NCBI GenBank assembly: GCA_030248215.1
Contig: JASANG010004000.1
Coordinates: forward strand, 62,001-126,000
Source: Enoplolaimus lenunculus
Lineage: Eukaryota > Nematoda > Enoplea > Enoplida > Thoracostomopsidae
Direction of reading: 5' to 3'
DNA length: 64,000 nt
The translations under genes were made by a program, and so were the position numbers. Below are positions 35,776-48,311 of this stretch, in pieces. The stretch's first letter is position 1, and every line of letters starts with the position of its first letter. The notes beneath the pieces are model-generated. The model searched no databases and was not told the DNA's origin. It saw only the letters and a list, made by a program, of their open reading frames with translations.

Positions 35776-38700
35776 ATGCTGGTCAAATTCGGTGTATTTT
35801 TGTACCTTTTCGGTAAGTTAATTTTTTAATAAATAAATATTTGGCTTTGCAGCAATAAAAGATATTCAGTAATTTGACCCATGATATCACAAGCAAATTG
35901 TTATCCCGTACAAATGTTTGTTGTTTATGAAATTTATAAAAGCAGCGCCTTGCGTTTAGGTAAACGCGACCTTTGTTTGGTTGCACAATATTTAAACTGA
36001 CGGACAACTTAAAAAAGTTTAATTGCACTGAATCTTAAAAATTTGAAGCTAGCATATTTATTGAGCTCACTTGCGGACACCGAAGCTGTCATAAATACAG
36101 CAAATTTTTGTAGCTGTTTTGATTCTCTATAATGCCCCTTGCGGAGCGGATTGGGTCCATGTTATATACAAAGGTGTAAACCGGACCCATATAAGAACCA
36201 AGAGTGCATTTATAACAAGGGTGTGCAACTACCTGGGCTGCGCATGGTACAAAATGTACAACCACGCGGTGTGTTTATGCACTGCGTTCTTGACATTGAA
36301 GTGGGTCAATGTTCCATTCATCACACGTTAAACTTTATTAAAAATCTGAGCAAACCACTTTTCAGTGTATGCAACAAAATATGAATTTCAGCCTTTGAAA
36401 ATTTTGACCTTCCCCCCTAAATAATTGTGGGGTGGTAGGCTCAAAATGCAACGTACGATGGGTATATGCTTTTCTACACAGAATGTACACAGTTGCACAT
36501 AATGTACCCAGTTGTATATTCTTATATCATACATTCTTGGTTGAACGAATATAATTCTACTTTTTATAACATGCATAATTGTTTCAAATAACTTGACCCA
36601 CCATTATTTAAAAAGCTTTTGGATCGTCAGTTCTAATATATTTTAATCCGCATCTGCAAGTTATTTTTTTAATTTCAGTTGGCATCACATTTGCTCAAGC
36701 ACCCACTAAAGCAATCGATTTAAACGCTGGTGGAACCGGGGTGCATCCGGCATTTCAATTGCCAGCAGGGTTGCGGTCAGCGCAGCGTCGGCAAAATTTA
36801 CAAGCATCCCCCACGAATCCTCTTGCTACTCCGGCGCAAAATTCAGGGTCGTCACCCGAAGGCGACCATGTTAATGCTCAAGGAAATCCCAACGATCCGA
36901 CACAGTTTGATGGAGCAGACCAAGTCGGATTCAGGATCCCACCTGAGTTTGAAGATCCGTCATTACAAAGTGGTGCTAGCGATTCCAGCCAGGGAGATCC
37001 CAATGTTGGGTTTGAGCTGGGGCCAAATGTATCAGTACCAAATCAGGGAATACCACCCGAAGATTTAGAAGGGATCACCGTCTCTCCTCAAGGATTTGGG
37101 CCCAATGGACAGCCGATAAATCCGGCAAGACACCTGCCGTTTGATCCTAATCAAATTGCCCGTCTTCATGCTGCAGAGCATGCTGTGATTGCTAGACATC
37201 ATCTTGCCAATAGTGGACAAGCCTCTGAAGCTGTTCAACCGAATGTTGCACAGACGCAGACCGGTTTACTTGATCAACAACAACAACAACAAAAACAACA
37301 ACAACAACAACAACAACAACAATTTTTTCTTCAACAACAGATATTACAGCAACAGCAACAACAACTACTGCAACAACAGCTTCAACGACAGCTACAACAA
37401 CAACAGCAACAACAACATCAGCAGCAACAACTACAACAACAGCAACTAACGGCATTAGCGCAACCTGGTGGTGCTGGAACGCTGCCAGCAGTTGGGTTTC
37501 CAACTCAATCCGGGTCAGATGAGGTATCTGGGATACGGCAGCCAACAGCAGAAGATCCCAGATTCGCTCAACCCCAATTCCCAGACGGATTTCCTCAACC
37601 GGCTGGGGTCCCTCAATCTGGACAAGCGGCGTTCGCTCAAGCAGCAGGAGCTGCTGGTAACAATCAAGACGTAGATCCACGAATACTCGCAGTTTTGCAG
37701 CAACAACAGCAACATCAACAACAGCAACAACTAGCACTTGCAGCACTGAACGCTCAACGAGGCAGGGGTCCAGTGCCAGCAGTTCAAGGACCTCTCCTGG
37801 CCAGACGAGAGCCTCAAGAAGCCCGGCGCGCTGGGACGTGGTTTGGTGATCATTTGGGAACCCTGAGTGGCGCTGATGTTTATCTGGTCAACGCGACTAC
37901 GCTTCAACTGATAGGATTTTCGTTTGATCCTGGTTAGAATTTGGTCTCTTTTTACAAAAATTTTGGTTTAATTTAGGTTTGAACTATTTTTAAAAGGATT
38001 TTTAAAATTTCAATTATTTTTCATGTATTAAGTCGGGCAAAATTAGCAAGCATTAGTTTATTTTGTTCAGTTCACTCTCCAGTAAAACTACTGAAGCCCA
38101 TTGTTATTGGAAGATTTTACATAAATTAGCGTAATGTTTTGTAGCATACTTTTTTGCCAAAAAGGATCCAATTATCTTTGAAGTTTTGCATATTTCAATT
38201 TAGTCGTAAACATAATTTTAGTTCTAAGTTTACTATGCCATGTATTTACGTTCAAAATGTAAATAACTCTTTCAGAAGACGCAACGCAACACTTGTTCGG
38301 CTTCAAATCACCTACGAACGGTGGGCTGTCAAGCGAAGTGTACAAAGTTATTAAAACTGCCGGGACACGGCAATTCTTGAAAGCAATGTAAGCAGGCCCC
38401 GTAGTCCAGCTTATTTTGCTATTGGGGCTAAACATTTTTCTAGAAGTAACATACAGGGTGTTTCGAGGAATTATAAGCAAGGTTGAAAATTTTCTAGGGT
38501 GTGTGCAAAATTCTTCCAGGTGGGCTGAGCGCTTCTGGTGTACCTTAAGCTACGAGTCCTGATGTAAGTTACATTAAGCATGGTACACAACGCAAAAAAG
38601 GATGTCTGGTCCATAACCAGCTCAACCAGTTATGTAACCAAAACAATTGTAGACGGATCATGCGGCTGAAATAACGATCTTGCAAGAGGGGGGCAGATAT

Positions 38701-41700
38701 TGCAAGCATTAGCTTGTTTGACAAGTCTACTCGCCAGTAGAATGCAAAAGCGTTAGAAATTCAGAGAGGTATGCGAACATGCATATCTAAAGGGTGCTAG
38801 AAGACGTTCCATCAATAGTTTTGGAAATTTTCAGATTTTAGTTTTACTTAAGCTTAGCACTAGAATTCGGTTTATAATTTAGTCTTAGGCTTAGACTTAC
38901 GCCTAAGCTTAGGCTTAGCCTTAAGTTATGTGTGAAGAAGTGTAGAAGAGTCAATTTAAACACAACACTGCTACTGTTCAGTCAATCTATGGGGCGCCAG
39001 CTGAGTAAAGAGTCAATGGCGTCTCCACGGGGGAGCATTATGAGGCCATGCCCCCCAAATTTGGTTGGTGCCCTAAAATAGACTCGGTCTAAAAGTAAAC
39101 AATCTTAAATTGGCATTGTAGGGCCCTCCAAAATTATTCGATCCCCCAAATATAATTTTCTGGGAACACCCCTGTGTAGAGTACAGGGTATTTCATAGCT
39201 CTCATGTATAATTGTGAATGCCGGTTGGATGTCATGAGCTATTTTAAATGTCGAGTTTTGTGTTTCCAGCAATCCAGTTGACATTGGCCGACACGAAGAT
39301 GCTCATTTGATAGTCAACACACCAGATCGACGACCAATCACAGATTTCAATATGTTGTCAGTTTTAACAACGTCTGAAAAGGTACACAACTTGAAGTTGC
39401 AACTTGCACGTAAAAGGTTTGTCAGACAATTTTCGAACAAATCCTGTATAAGTGAAAGTTGGCATCTGTAAGTTCTCGCTGCAGAAACTTTCACGTACAG
39501 GTTTTGTTTGAAAATCAGTTTACAAACCATCGAGCGCAAGTTGCAACTTACTCTGCACAACCTTGCACGTGTGAATAGGGTTTTACGCTCGTCATGTCGC
39601 GATTTTCGTGCGTTCATTCATTCACGAATGTTACAATGTGAAAATTTTAATGTTGAGTAGTGACTAAACGTTTCCAATTTTCATACTTGAAGTAGGCTCA
39701 AATTTTGGCTACCAAATCAACTACTCTGTAATCTAGCGAGCTATCGCATTTTTAAAATTGAAATTTTAAACTTCAAGTAAATTTAATTAAAAATCATTAA
39801 TTTTTTAGAACTACTGTAATCTAGTGAGCTATCGCATTTTTAAAATTGAAATTTTAAACTTCAAGTAAATTTAACTAAAAAGTATTAATTTTTTAGAACG
39901 AAGTTGAAACAATGCCAATCGTTCTGGTTCAGGCGCCGCCTCAAATTGAAGATACCGGCGTTGGATTCCGCCCTGGACAGTACGGGACCCGGTCTGGACG
40001 GATTCGTATTTTGAGCCGGCGGACCATTGAAATTCCGGACTTTTTCTTTGACGGCGATAAACCGCCAGGTAAGGATTTTTAACATTTTTTTAAGGTTTTA
40101 GGAATTTTCATCAAAATTTCAGTATTGAAAATTGTTTGCTAACGCACTAATCTTTGTCAGCGGTATATATACCATTAGAGCGTATACATGTGTGGCGCAG
40201 TGGTGTTTGTAAGCGTCTTGTACTCGATTGGTCCGGGTTCGATTGTTTCTCGTGGCATTGGTACTGGTTTACTTCTTTGTACCACGGCATCATGTATGTC
40301 TGTCCCGACACCAGCCGATTGGTACTCCGATGTCAGAATTTGGAAATTTTCGGTTACACATTCTTCACCGATGAATAATATTGGTTAGTAGATAATGGCT
40401 AAATGTTTACTCCGAGCACATGCAGCATAACAAAATTTATTTTTTTTACTACCAAAACTAATCAAACCGACTCTGATTTTAATTTCGACAAAGTTTTGTT
40501 CCGGTTGAAACCCTAAACACAAAGGATTTGTGTAACCAAAAATACGTATATACTTCATATTCATCGATTGTACTACAGAGTAGGATGCTGGTCAGGGGAT
40601 TAGCAATGAAATCAACAACGAATACAATTTAAACATTAAATCTTAATGAAAAGATTTTTGTTTTCAATTTCCGGAGGGGGTGTGGTGCCCTGCCCCCTCT
40701 TGTTGTGCCTCTATACCAGGTTTGCAAGGATGCGGCTATAAGTGGACCTTTGGCTTTAAGTGAATTTGAAATTGAACAAAATATTGGACTTCGTCTTATA
40801 TTAAAGTTATATTTTCAGATGGATACATTTTCGGTGGTAAAAATATGAGCGCTGTGTTTACCGATAGAACACTTGGGCACAAATTATTCGTTCGCGGTTG
40901 GGATCAAGGTCCAATGTAAGCATTTATATATTCATTGGCAAAAAAAATTAAAATAAAGTTAAACGAAAGACAAGGTTTATTATTAATTTGACCAATTACG
41001 AATTAGCAACCTAGCATATTAGTCTAAAAGTGGCGCCGCAACACACTCACGGAGACTATCTTCATAGGGCACAACGAAAATGTTGATTATCTGTTCGGGT
41101 TGAAAGACCCTAAATCCACTGTTGCATAACCAGGACACATCAGTTTGTTCAACCTTTCCACATTTTCAATATATATTTTGTGGCCTAACTTCAAGTTATT
41201 TACCATCACTACTCAGATCTACAAGCTTGATGCTCAAGCACGAATGGACTCCTACCTCTTGTAAACATTTAGTGCTGCGCATTCGTGTAATAATTGTTAA
41301 ACACAGTGCATTGTGTACTGTAGTGACCCGAATAACATGTTGGAACTGATATTTATTTGGACTCTCCAGACGGTACCCCCCTTGTTATTCGGTTACGGAC
41401 TGTTATTTATTTTTAACCCACGCTCCGCCACCCTTCGTTACTGATATATATCTGGTACTGCAACTATCCGTTGAATTAAACATTTATTTGTCTTGTGTCA
41501 ATAGTTGAGCGATCATGTAAAATTATACTTAGGAATGTACTTTCAAAATTTAAGTACGCCTTAAAGATTCGACCTCAATTTTATTTGGTCCTGAAGTCAT
41601 TTATGCACTACAGTTAGGAATAACTGACCTTCATGGACTCTAATTACGATTTAGGACTCTATCCGCTTACGGACTCTTATTAGGGATACGGACTCTTATT

Positions 41701-44700
41701 GATTGGGACTCAAAATGGGGACCCCTCCCTCTTATTACCACACACCCTCTTATTCGGGTCACTACAGTATTATTTTGTGTACACATTTTGCGTCGAGTTT
41801 CTCATCGTCTGCTTGATTTGGAAACATACTGTTTTTTGTTTTAGTCCAGTGTCAATGAAACGACCATGGCGCGGTGAAACCATTGTCGTAGATTTGCCCG
41901 AAGATCTCGATATATCAGACATTGATTTCTTATCAGTCTATTGTTATCAAGTTGGAGTCAACTTTAATGCTATTGAAATTCCAACAGAACAGTTCCTTCA
42001 CGTACCACCTTTTGTTCCACCAGATGGGGTAAGTGTGGCACTCACAGTGACATCCGTTCGAAAAACATTATCCAATCGTACTGTAATGACCCGAATAAAC
42101 AGACAAGAGGACTGATATTTATTTCGCCTCACAATGCTGGCTGAATCTCACTTGATATTCTGTTGTTATATATTTATTTTCAATTCATGTCCCTGATATT
42201 ATGACCACGAAAGATTTTTCTACCCAATCTACTCTTTCTCCGTGGAGAAGATAAAAATTTCCTATCCATAGCAATATATCACACAGTGAATTGGCCACTG
42301 CTCCACAAGAAACAATACTGCCTGGCAATTCTATTTTTTCTGCTTTGGAAAACTAAAATTTGAAAACCTTCCGGCGATGTAAAATAGTGTCGAATAGAAA
42401 ACAAGGTAAACCTGATTTTAGAAACCGTTGGATCCGTGGCCTGAAAACGAAATTACGGACTCCGATGCGACCGAGTATGAAATGTCACTTGGGTCACCTG
42501 GCGGAAGGCGTGGATATCAAGCGCAGAAAGGTTCGTTTAAATAGCCATGGTGTCCTGGCTTACGTAACCAGCCTATCGTGTTGGAGGGTGCGAAAAACAT
42601 TTTAACGTAAGGAAACCCTAGCAGCGAGGCCTTGTCGCTTAGAGGACACCACCAACCAACGCTTTTTCGTTAGAAAGCGTTAGCTTAAAGTTTTGTTCTC
42701 CGGTTAATGATAGACATTTTAACCTTCGAAAAAACACCTTCAAGTCCAATAGATGGTTCAAAAAAACCTGTAATCCGGTCCGCATTCATCGCCAGTTGAA
42801 ATTTGAAAATCGTCAGACTTTTTGAAAGTTAATTTAGTAACATTAATAATTTACTCGATGAAGGCTGCCAGAGACAGTACATGGACATCTATGTCACTCT
42901 TCTACAGATTGGGTTCAATTTGTTTTCAGGTGCTCCTCCGAACGAAGAAGGCTGGGTCTGGTATGTCAATGGAATGATGGCCCCGGTGTTATACATGAAA
43001 AGAGGTCAAACGTACAAATTCAAGTAAGTGACGAATGTTACTCCCGCAGGGGCGGTTTATAAGCCTAATCTATTTTTAAACCTTAACAACTGTGTAAATT
43101 TGAATCAAGCCTAAGCCTAAACTTATAGCCTAAAGATAACGGAAGACTAAGCTTACTTCGAAACTAAATATGCATCAGTTGACTTGACTACATTTGCGAT
43201 GAATACTAGTTGTCCGTTAAATGCTTAATTTTAATTTTTTCAGACTGTTGTTGAAATTTATTTGTTAAATTTTTAAACCCAGGTTGGAAAATTCGTTAAC
43301 AATAATTCAATAAGGCAGTGCTTTCTTAACCAATTACTAATTTGTTTTATGGAAGGCGATTCTCTGATGATTTTTCGAGGTACTGCATTAGACCGACCAT
43401 GACACTGAAAGATCAATCTAATACTGAGTTAATTTTAGGGTCCGCGGCGCAGGCAAATGGGTGTTGTATTTATCTGATGACGGCAGCGGTGGCTATGATA
43501 TTAAGCCTCCAGAAGAACAACAGGTTAGAGTTTTCAAAGTTTGTTATTTAAACGCAACAAAGTTTGCACTGTCGTTAGTTCAGGTTCGCACCGGAAAACC
43601 GAGCCAGATGGGACAGGACAATTCACCTCCTTGTCCAAATATGTGCGCCCCAAGAAACATAAATGTTTTACAGAGAAAACTTTTCGTGACAATGTCGCAT
43701 ATGAATCAACGACAATTGCTCGACCGACAACTTGGAGCCCAACAGTGTCCTAAAGCCAATTAATAAGTCTAAGCATAATTTTAAGCATAATCCTAAGCCT
43801 GCGTACACGCATAAGCATAATTATGGGCGACGAATTGCCGAGTCGATGAAGTTTCGGATTTTACAAGTGGTCGGCAGACGAGTTGTCGGTCGACAAATTG
43901 TCGTGATACCAAGGCATAGTAACCGATTAAAATAGTAGTGTAATATTGTTCTTAGGCTAAACAAATAGATATTTGGGTTGATTTAGAATACGTAAATTTG
44001 CGTCAGATACCAAAAGTTTGTCTACAAATGCTCTGGATATAGCAGCAAAACGTCTATTTTCAGTTTTTGAACTAAGTCCAGATTTGATTTCTTGAGTAAT
44101 GTATACAGCAAGTAAAGGTATTCTTTAAAGAATTTAATTTCTAATTTAACTCCCACATGTGGTGGCGATGTATCTGTCTGTTATTTAATGTTGTCTTTTT
44201 TGTTTCAGTTGGTCACAGTTTTCGCAAAGCAAACAGGTAAAAAATTGTATTCGGTTGAACGAAATGAGAAACAAACGACTTTTCCAATGAGTTTTTAAAA
44301 TTTAAAATTTTAAATTTGAATTATAAGTTTTTGTTTTTCTTTGCTCGTAGATATCAATAGATGTATTGTAACTGCATATGGCTTTGTACGCTGTTCCCTC
44401 ACATTTAAACTCAAGTCTTAGCATCATGCGTAGACTTAGGCGTAGAAAAAGCTTTGCTTTACCTTAAACCTACTGTTAAACCTTTTTCTATGCGTAAACC
44501 TAGACGTTTTCCTACGCCTGAGCCTATTTAGCCGAAGTATGAGCCTGAGCCTAACCGTGTGGTGTGTAAAGTGTGGAACATTCCAGCACTTAGAAGCACA
44601 TTGATCTTTTAGTACAGAAAATGTCGTTTTAAATGCATCAGATACCATCCATTGTATCAACACTGAATTTCCACCTCTTTCTTTGTTAAGAAGCCGCCGA

Positions 44701-45523
44701 ATTCACTCCTGCGCTGTAAACAACAGCTCAAAAGTTACCTGGTGCACGCAATATATTGTGAATTATACCGTATTACAGTTCCGACCGGTCAACTTTGCTA
44801 CTACCGTCGCCGTAATATGCGTGACGACCCAGACAATTATCCGGATTTCAATGCGTTTCGACGGCAAGCACTTTTCCCGGAAGAGTGCAACATCGACGCT
44901 CGACCAGGAATGCTTGAGTTCACACCGGATGAAACTACTCCTAATGAAATTTACTACGGGGTACGTTTAAACAAGAGTGGATAATTATGCTATGACAGAA
45001 GTATGTAATTAGGTACATATAAGTAGTATCCCACAGAACTCAACTAGTCCAACATTCTTGTCTATTTGGCAGCAACTAATTGTTGCAATAATTACGGTAT
45101 TATCGTTTGGGGGAGAGGTGTACTATCTTTGCCACATCATCTGTCTGTTTCGCGGAAGAAGTTCGTAATATTTCTTTGCAACGTATAATTTTGACACTTT
45201 CCCTTGTTATTTTGATGCAGTTTCTTTCACAAACTTTTACGGGTTATTCACATCCGCCGGCCAACGTTGATCTAAAAAATATCGGATTTTGAAATTTTTT
45301 GCATATTTAATATTATAACACAAACCTCCATTTTGCGGTACGGTCCTTTATATTTTCGACACGTCTCCGCAAATAGTAGAATTTGTCCAAAGTGTAAGCT
45401 TATATTTACGGTCAGACTTCAACCTGCCTGATTTTTCCCGAATCAGCTTTTTACAGAAACCGTTTGTTAATATTTCAGTCGACTCGCTTCTACAACATGG
45501 GCGGAAAGATCATCGTAGAATAA
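35776..45523 (+). CDS. Skeletor/Knickkopf-like DM13 protein with Gln-rich N-terminus, thirteen exons
   Basis: Exons: 35776-35812, 36679-37932, 38276-38387, 39270-39381, 39897-40068, 40819-40915, 41845-42028, 42422-42530, 42930-43023, 43439-43523, 44209-44236, 44779-44960, 45479-45523. All junctions are GT..AG and phase-consistent; the sum is 2511 bases (836 residues plus stop). Exon 1 encodes most of the signal peptide (MLVKFGVFLYLF, finished by VGITFAQA). Residues 210-270 and 352-365 are Gln-rich. Two DM13 domains follow, about 396-505 (GTLSGADVYLVNATTLQLIG) and 525-650 (SGRIRILSRRTIEIPDFFFD, then DIDFLSVYCYQVGVNF). Residues 700-836 resemble the cupredoxin-like C-terminus of Skeletor/Knickkopf (WYVNGMMAPVLYMKRGQTY, SDDGSGGYDI, FTPDETTPNEIYYG). 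The DOMON domain is missing. Exon 11 is a 28-base microexon. Knickkopf organises chitin in insect cuticle; a cuticle or matrix role here is inference. Confidence 0.87.
37276..37446 (+). repeat. CAA/CAG trinucleotide tract in the Skeletor-like coding exon
   Basis: Repeated CAACAG triplets encode the main polyglutamine segment; a second short tract lies at 37696-37733. Open frames on both strands here are by-products of the triplet repeat. Confidence 0.9.
39018..39170. repeat. Second copy of the CCCCCAAATATAATTTTCTG repeat
   Basis: GGCGTCTCCACGGGGGAGCA, CCATGCCCCCCAAATTTGG and CCCCCAAATATAATTTTCTG; lies in intron 3 of the Skeletor-like gene. Confidence 0.6.
39386..39592. repeat. Family E repeat in intron 4 of the Skeletor-like gene
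   Basis: AACTTGAAGTTGCAACTTGC at the left, CTTGCACGTGTGAATAGGG at the right, with TAAGTTCTCGCTGCAGAAAC inside; begins five bases after the exon 4 donor. Confidence 0.6.
39719..39900 (+). repeat. 88-base tandem duplication at the exon 5 acceptor of the Skeletor-like gene
   Basis: Two near-identical units in tandem, each containing TAATCTAG, GAGCTATCGC, AAACTTCAAG and ending in TTAATTTTTTAGAAC. The second unit supplies the real acceptor (AG at 39895-39896); the first supplies an identical upstream AG at 39807-39808. Confidence 0.9.
40190..40262 (+). repeat. tRNA-like sequence in intron 5 of the Skeletor-like gene
   Basis: GTGGCGCAGTGGTGTTTGTA and GGTCCGGGTTCGATTG resemble A and B boxes at the right spacing; a clean cloverleaf is not evident, so probably a tRNA-derived repeat. 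Confidence 0.4.
41318..41767 (-). mobile_element. Family B element in intron 6 of the Skeletor-like gene
   Basis: CTGTAGTGACCCGAATAACA to CTTATTCGGGTCACTACAG, full length, ending 77 bases before the exon 7 acceptor region. Confidence 0.85.
42079..42200 (-). mobile_element. Family B fragment in intron 7 of the Skeletor-like gene
   Basis: TACTGTAATGACCCGAATAA and ACTGATATTTATTTCGCCTC only; the remainder is not recognisable. Confidence 0.6.
43684..43912. mobile_element. Family P inverted-repeat element with CCTAAGC core in intron 10 of the Skeletor-like gene
   Basis: Left end TCGTGACAATGTCGC with GACCGACAACTTGG; right end GTCGGTCGACAAATTGTCG then TGATACCAAGG; core AAGCATAATCCTAAGCC. Ends differ from A and K, but the core is again telomere-like. 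Confidence 0.65.
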
Positions 45524-45555
45524 GCATAAAACAACCAGTGAATCTTCTTCAACCA

Positions 45556-45775
45556 GGGCCCATGTTCTCAAATGCATATAGCACCTATCACCACGTTATA
45601 AATTTTCAAACTAACGAACTGCTGCAATTGCAGATCTCAAAATTTGCACAGTAGATGAGAGAATACGAAAACAATAAATGTGCTGAATTTCAAACCTCAG
45701 TATTAACTGCTTCGAAGGTTACAAGGCCTATCGCCAACTGGTAATAGGTGCTACACACATTTGAGAATACAGGCT
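45556..45775. mobile_element. Family D element just past the Skeletor-like stop codon
   Basis: CATGTTCTCAAATGCATATA to GTGCTACACACATTTGAGAA. It starts 33 bases after the stop and holds the only nearby AATAAA (45673-45678), so it may supply the 3' end of the transcript. Confidence 0.72.
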
Positions 45776-47589
45776 TAGGAGTCAATTTGTGGACATACGC
45801 TGGACCAACCGGTGGACATATTAAATGCTGAAAAATTGACCAAAGCTGAAAAATGTCTTAAACAATACAGCGGCGGACCGAGAGTTTCAGCGGGGAGTAA
45901 CTCTGATAAACGACTCTTATTTTGGTTCTTAGAATTGGCAAAACGTTATCGATGGTACAATAAGGAATTGTTTTTAATTTCCAGCATGAAACACGGACAG
46001 GGGGGGTGACCCCGTAGGCACCCAACTCTGTACGCTCATGGTAAACTAACATTACATTGTATTATTTAACAGCGAGTATATCTGTTGTTGCATGTTTGAT
46101 ATTTTTGTTAGCCTTCATTATCATCGAGCTCATTTGTTTTTTATTGTATTTTATTATTTTATTGTGTTCTTTTCACATTTTTCATTCCGTTATTATTGCA
46201 CTCCATTTATTGCCTCCATCCGAATCCGTTTCTTAAATTCACAATGGCATCCAAAAACCGTGTAATCCTAAGCCTAAGCGTAATCTTTAAGCCTACGCCT
46301 ATGCACAAGACTAATATTTTACGACTTTCTTCGGGACGTATGTTCAAATATAGGGTTTTTACTTCAATAAACCAGCAAAAATACACGGAAAATTGCAAAA
46401 ATTGTACTTCAATTTTTAAGCTAAACTGGTTCAGGTTCAATGGTAATCGCTAACTGACGATAGCGCTGCTACACATACTTAAATTCGATAAAACTACAAT
46501 TGTTTACGTATATGAATGATAAAAGTATGATTTAATTGGTCGGCGTAAATTTTTTAAATTGTGATATAAAGCTGAATAAATTGGTGGCTTAAATTTACAC
46601 ATTAATACAAAAATTCACAAGTGTATTGTTCTAGTCTTATCTACAAATCACGTAACGACTCTTGCGTATAATTTGGCAAGAAATATTTTCTACCTATTCG
46701 TTCATTGTATACGCCCCATTCACACTTGTTAGGTTATTAACCCTAAGTCCGGAAATTTTAGAGCACAAATTAAAAATGGGGGTCAAAAAGCTTGAGCGTA
46801 AACCAAACCATAATCCTAATCTTACGGCTAAAAGCCTGCTAGTCTGTAAGTTTCTCAAGTCTCTATATTTTATTGAGTAGGCTATTATAGGTAATACTGA
46901 CCGGTAAATTTTGTATTCTTGTGAATATGGCGTAGCGGAACTAAACACTGCAATATCACGGAAATGCCAAAGCTTATATTAGCCGGATATTAGCAGTTCA
47001 ATTATACTACGAATGTCGTTTAGTGTATCATATTTGCTTCTTATAGCCTAAAACGGATTATAAAGATATAATTTTTAGCAAATGAAGATCTTGCGAAGAT
47101 CAGCTTCCTTTCGGATCCTTAATTACAGTTCCGTAGAAGCCCTGGTTGTCGCTTGTTCCTTGCTAAACCCTCTCAGGCGCGCAGTCATCATTTTCGTTCT
47201 GAAATGTCTCGGCTTACCAGCCAACAGACAGCGTGAACCTCAAGTCACGGCTAGACTGACATTTTAAATCATCACTGGCATTGAAGCCGCCACATCTGTT
47301 GCCATATGCCTTAAGTACATAACTAAATCACCCCTGTCCCAGGCTGATGATACATAAGAACGTCGCGAGTGCGCGATGCGAAACCACCACAAACCATGAA
47401 CTCAAATCGGGCCATTGTGTTGGAATTAATTTTATTATACCGACTCGAAACCAAAAAATTACACCGAAAAACAGCTTAAATATGGGTTTGATAAATTTCG
47501 AATAGCCATAAGTACTCATTAATCATACTAGTTAATTGTATAAAAATAGCACTTATGAATGCAGGTTCACAAGACAGTATACCACCGAC

Positions 47590-47740
47590 GGCCCGTGTAA
47601 AGATCAGGGCGGAACGTTTTTGTCTGCAGGACTGCAATAGAATAAGCTTAAGCTTTAGACTAATCTTTCGCTTAGGCTTAGGATTAAGCTTAGGAATATG
47701 GCTATACTACTGTTACGAAAGACCCTGCTCTATGCAGTGG
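47590..47740 (-). mobile_element. Family A element
   Basis: GGCCCGTGTAAAGATCAGGG at the left; GCTTAGGCTTAGGATTAAGC core; right end ACCCTGCTCTATGCA diverged. Confidence 0.7.
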
Positions 47741-48311
47741 TTGAAGATAGTATACCACCGCCAACGAGCCAATCAAGTTTGCTTTGTATACCAGACAGGG
47801 GGACGTATACAGAAAATGTATAAAACCAGAATAACTTGAGGGAGACGAAAATTAGCACACTCACCAACTCTTCAAATAACCTTCTGTCCTCTTTCTGGGG
47901 TCTACAAAATATTCTCGTTCGCTACGCTCGCAGACACTTACTCGAAAATATATCTTCTAAAAGTAAATCCTAATTTTGTTTCTTTACTGCAATAATGTGT
48001 TGCTTAAAGTGACCAATTTTATTACTTTGTAATAAAGGAAAAGATATAAAAATTTATTTTAAGATGAAAATTATATGCTTGTACTGATATAAATATATGG
48101 TTCTGGCCGTGCGTGTTGTATTTTTTGGTAGGCAAAATAGTTTAGGTTTAGGATTTCTTCATTCTCAAATCGGTATCGTAACCAGTTTAAAGCTGTGAGT
48201 TGGATGTTTTTTTTCAAAAATAAATGTGTAGGTGAGCATTTTTTGCGTTTTTAAACCAGGCCAGTCTTTTTTAGAAAGGCACGAAAATTTTGCCGACAAA
48301 CATCTGCGTAT

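Noticed and set aside
37192-37746. Long minus-strand frame (184 residues, Val-rich) opposite the Skeletor-like exon 2
   Set aside because: It is the complement of the CAA/CAG triplet tract, and the plus-strand frame is explained by a phase-consistent gene.
43541-43753. Plus-strand frame inside intron 10 of the Skeletor-like gene
   Set aside because: Overlaps the family P element and its flank; exon 10 ends at a good donor before it and exon 11 joins in phase after it.
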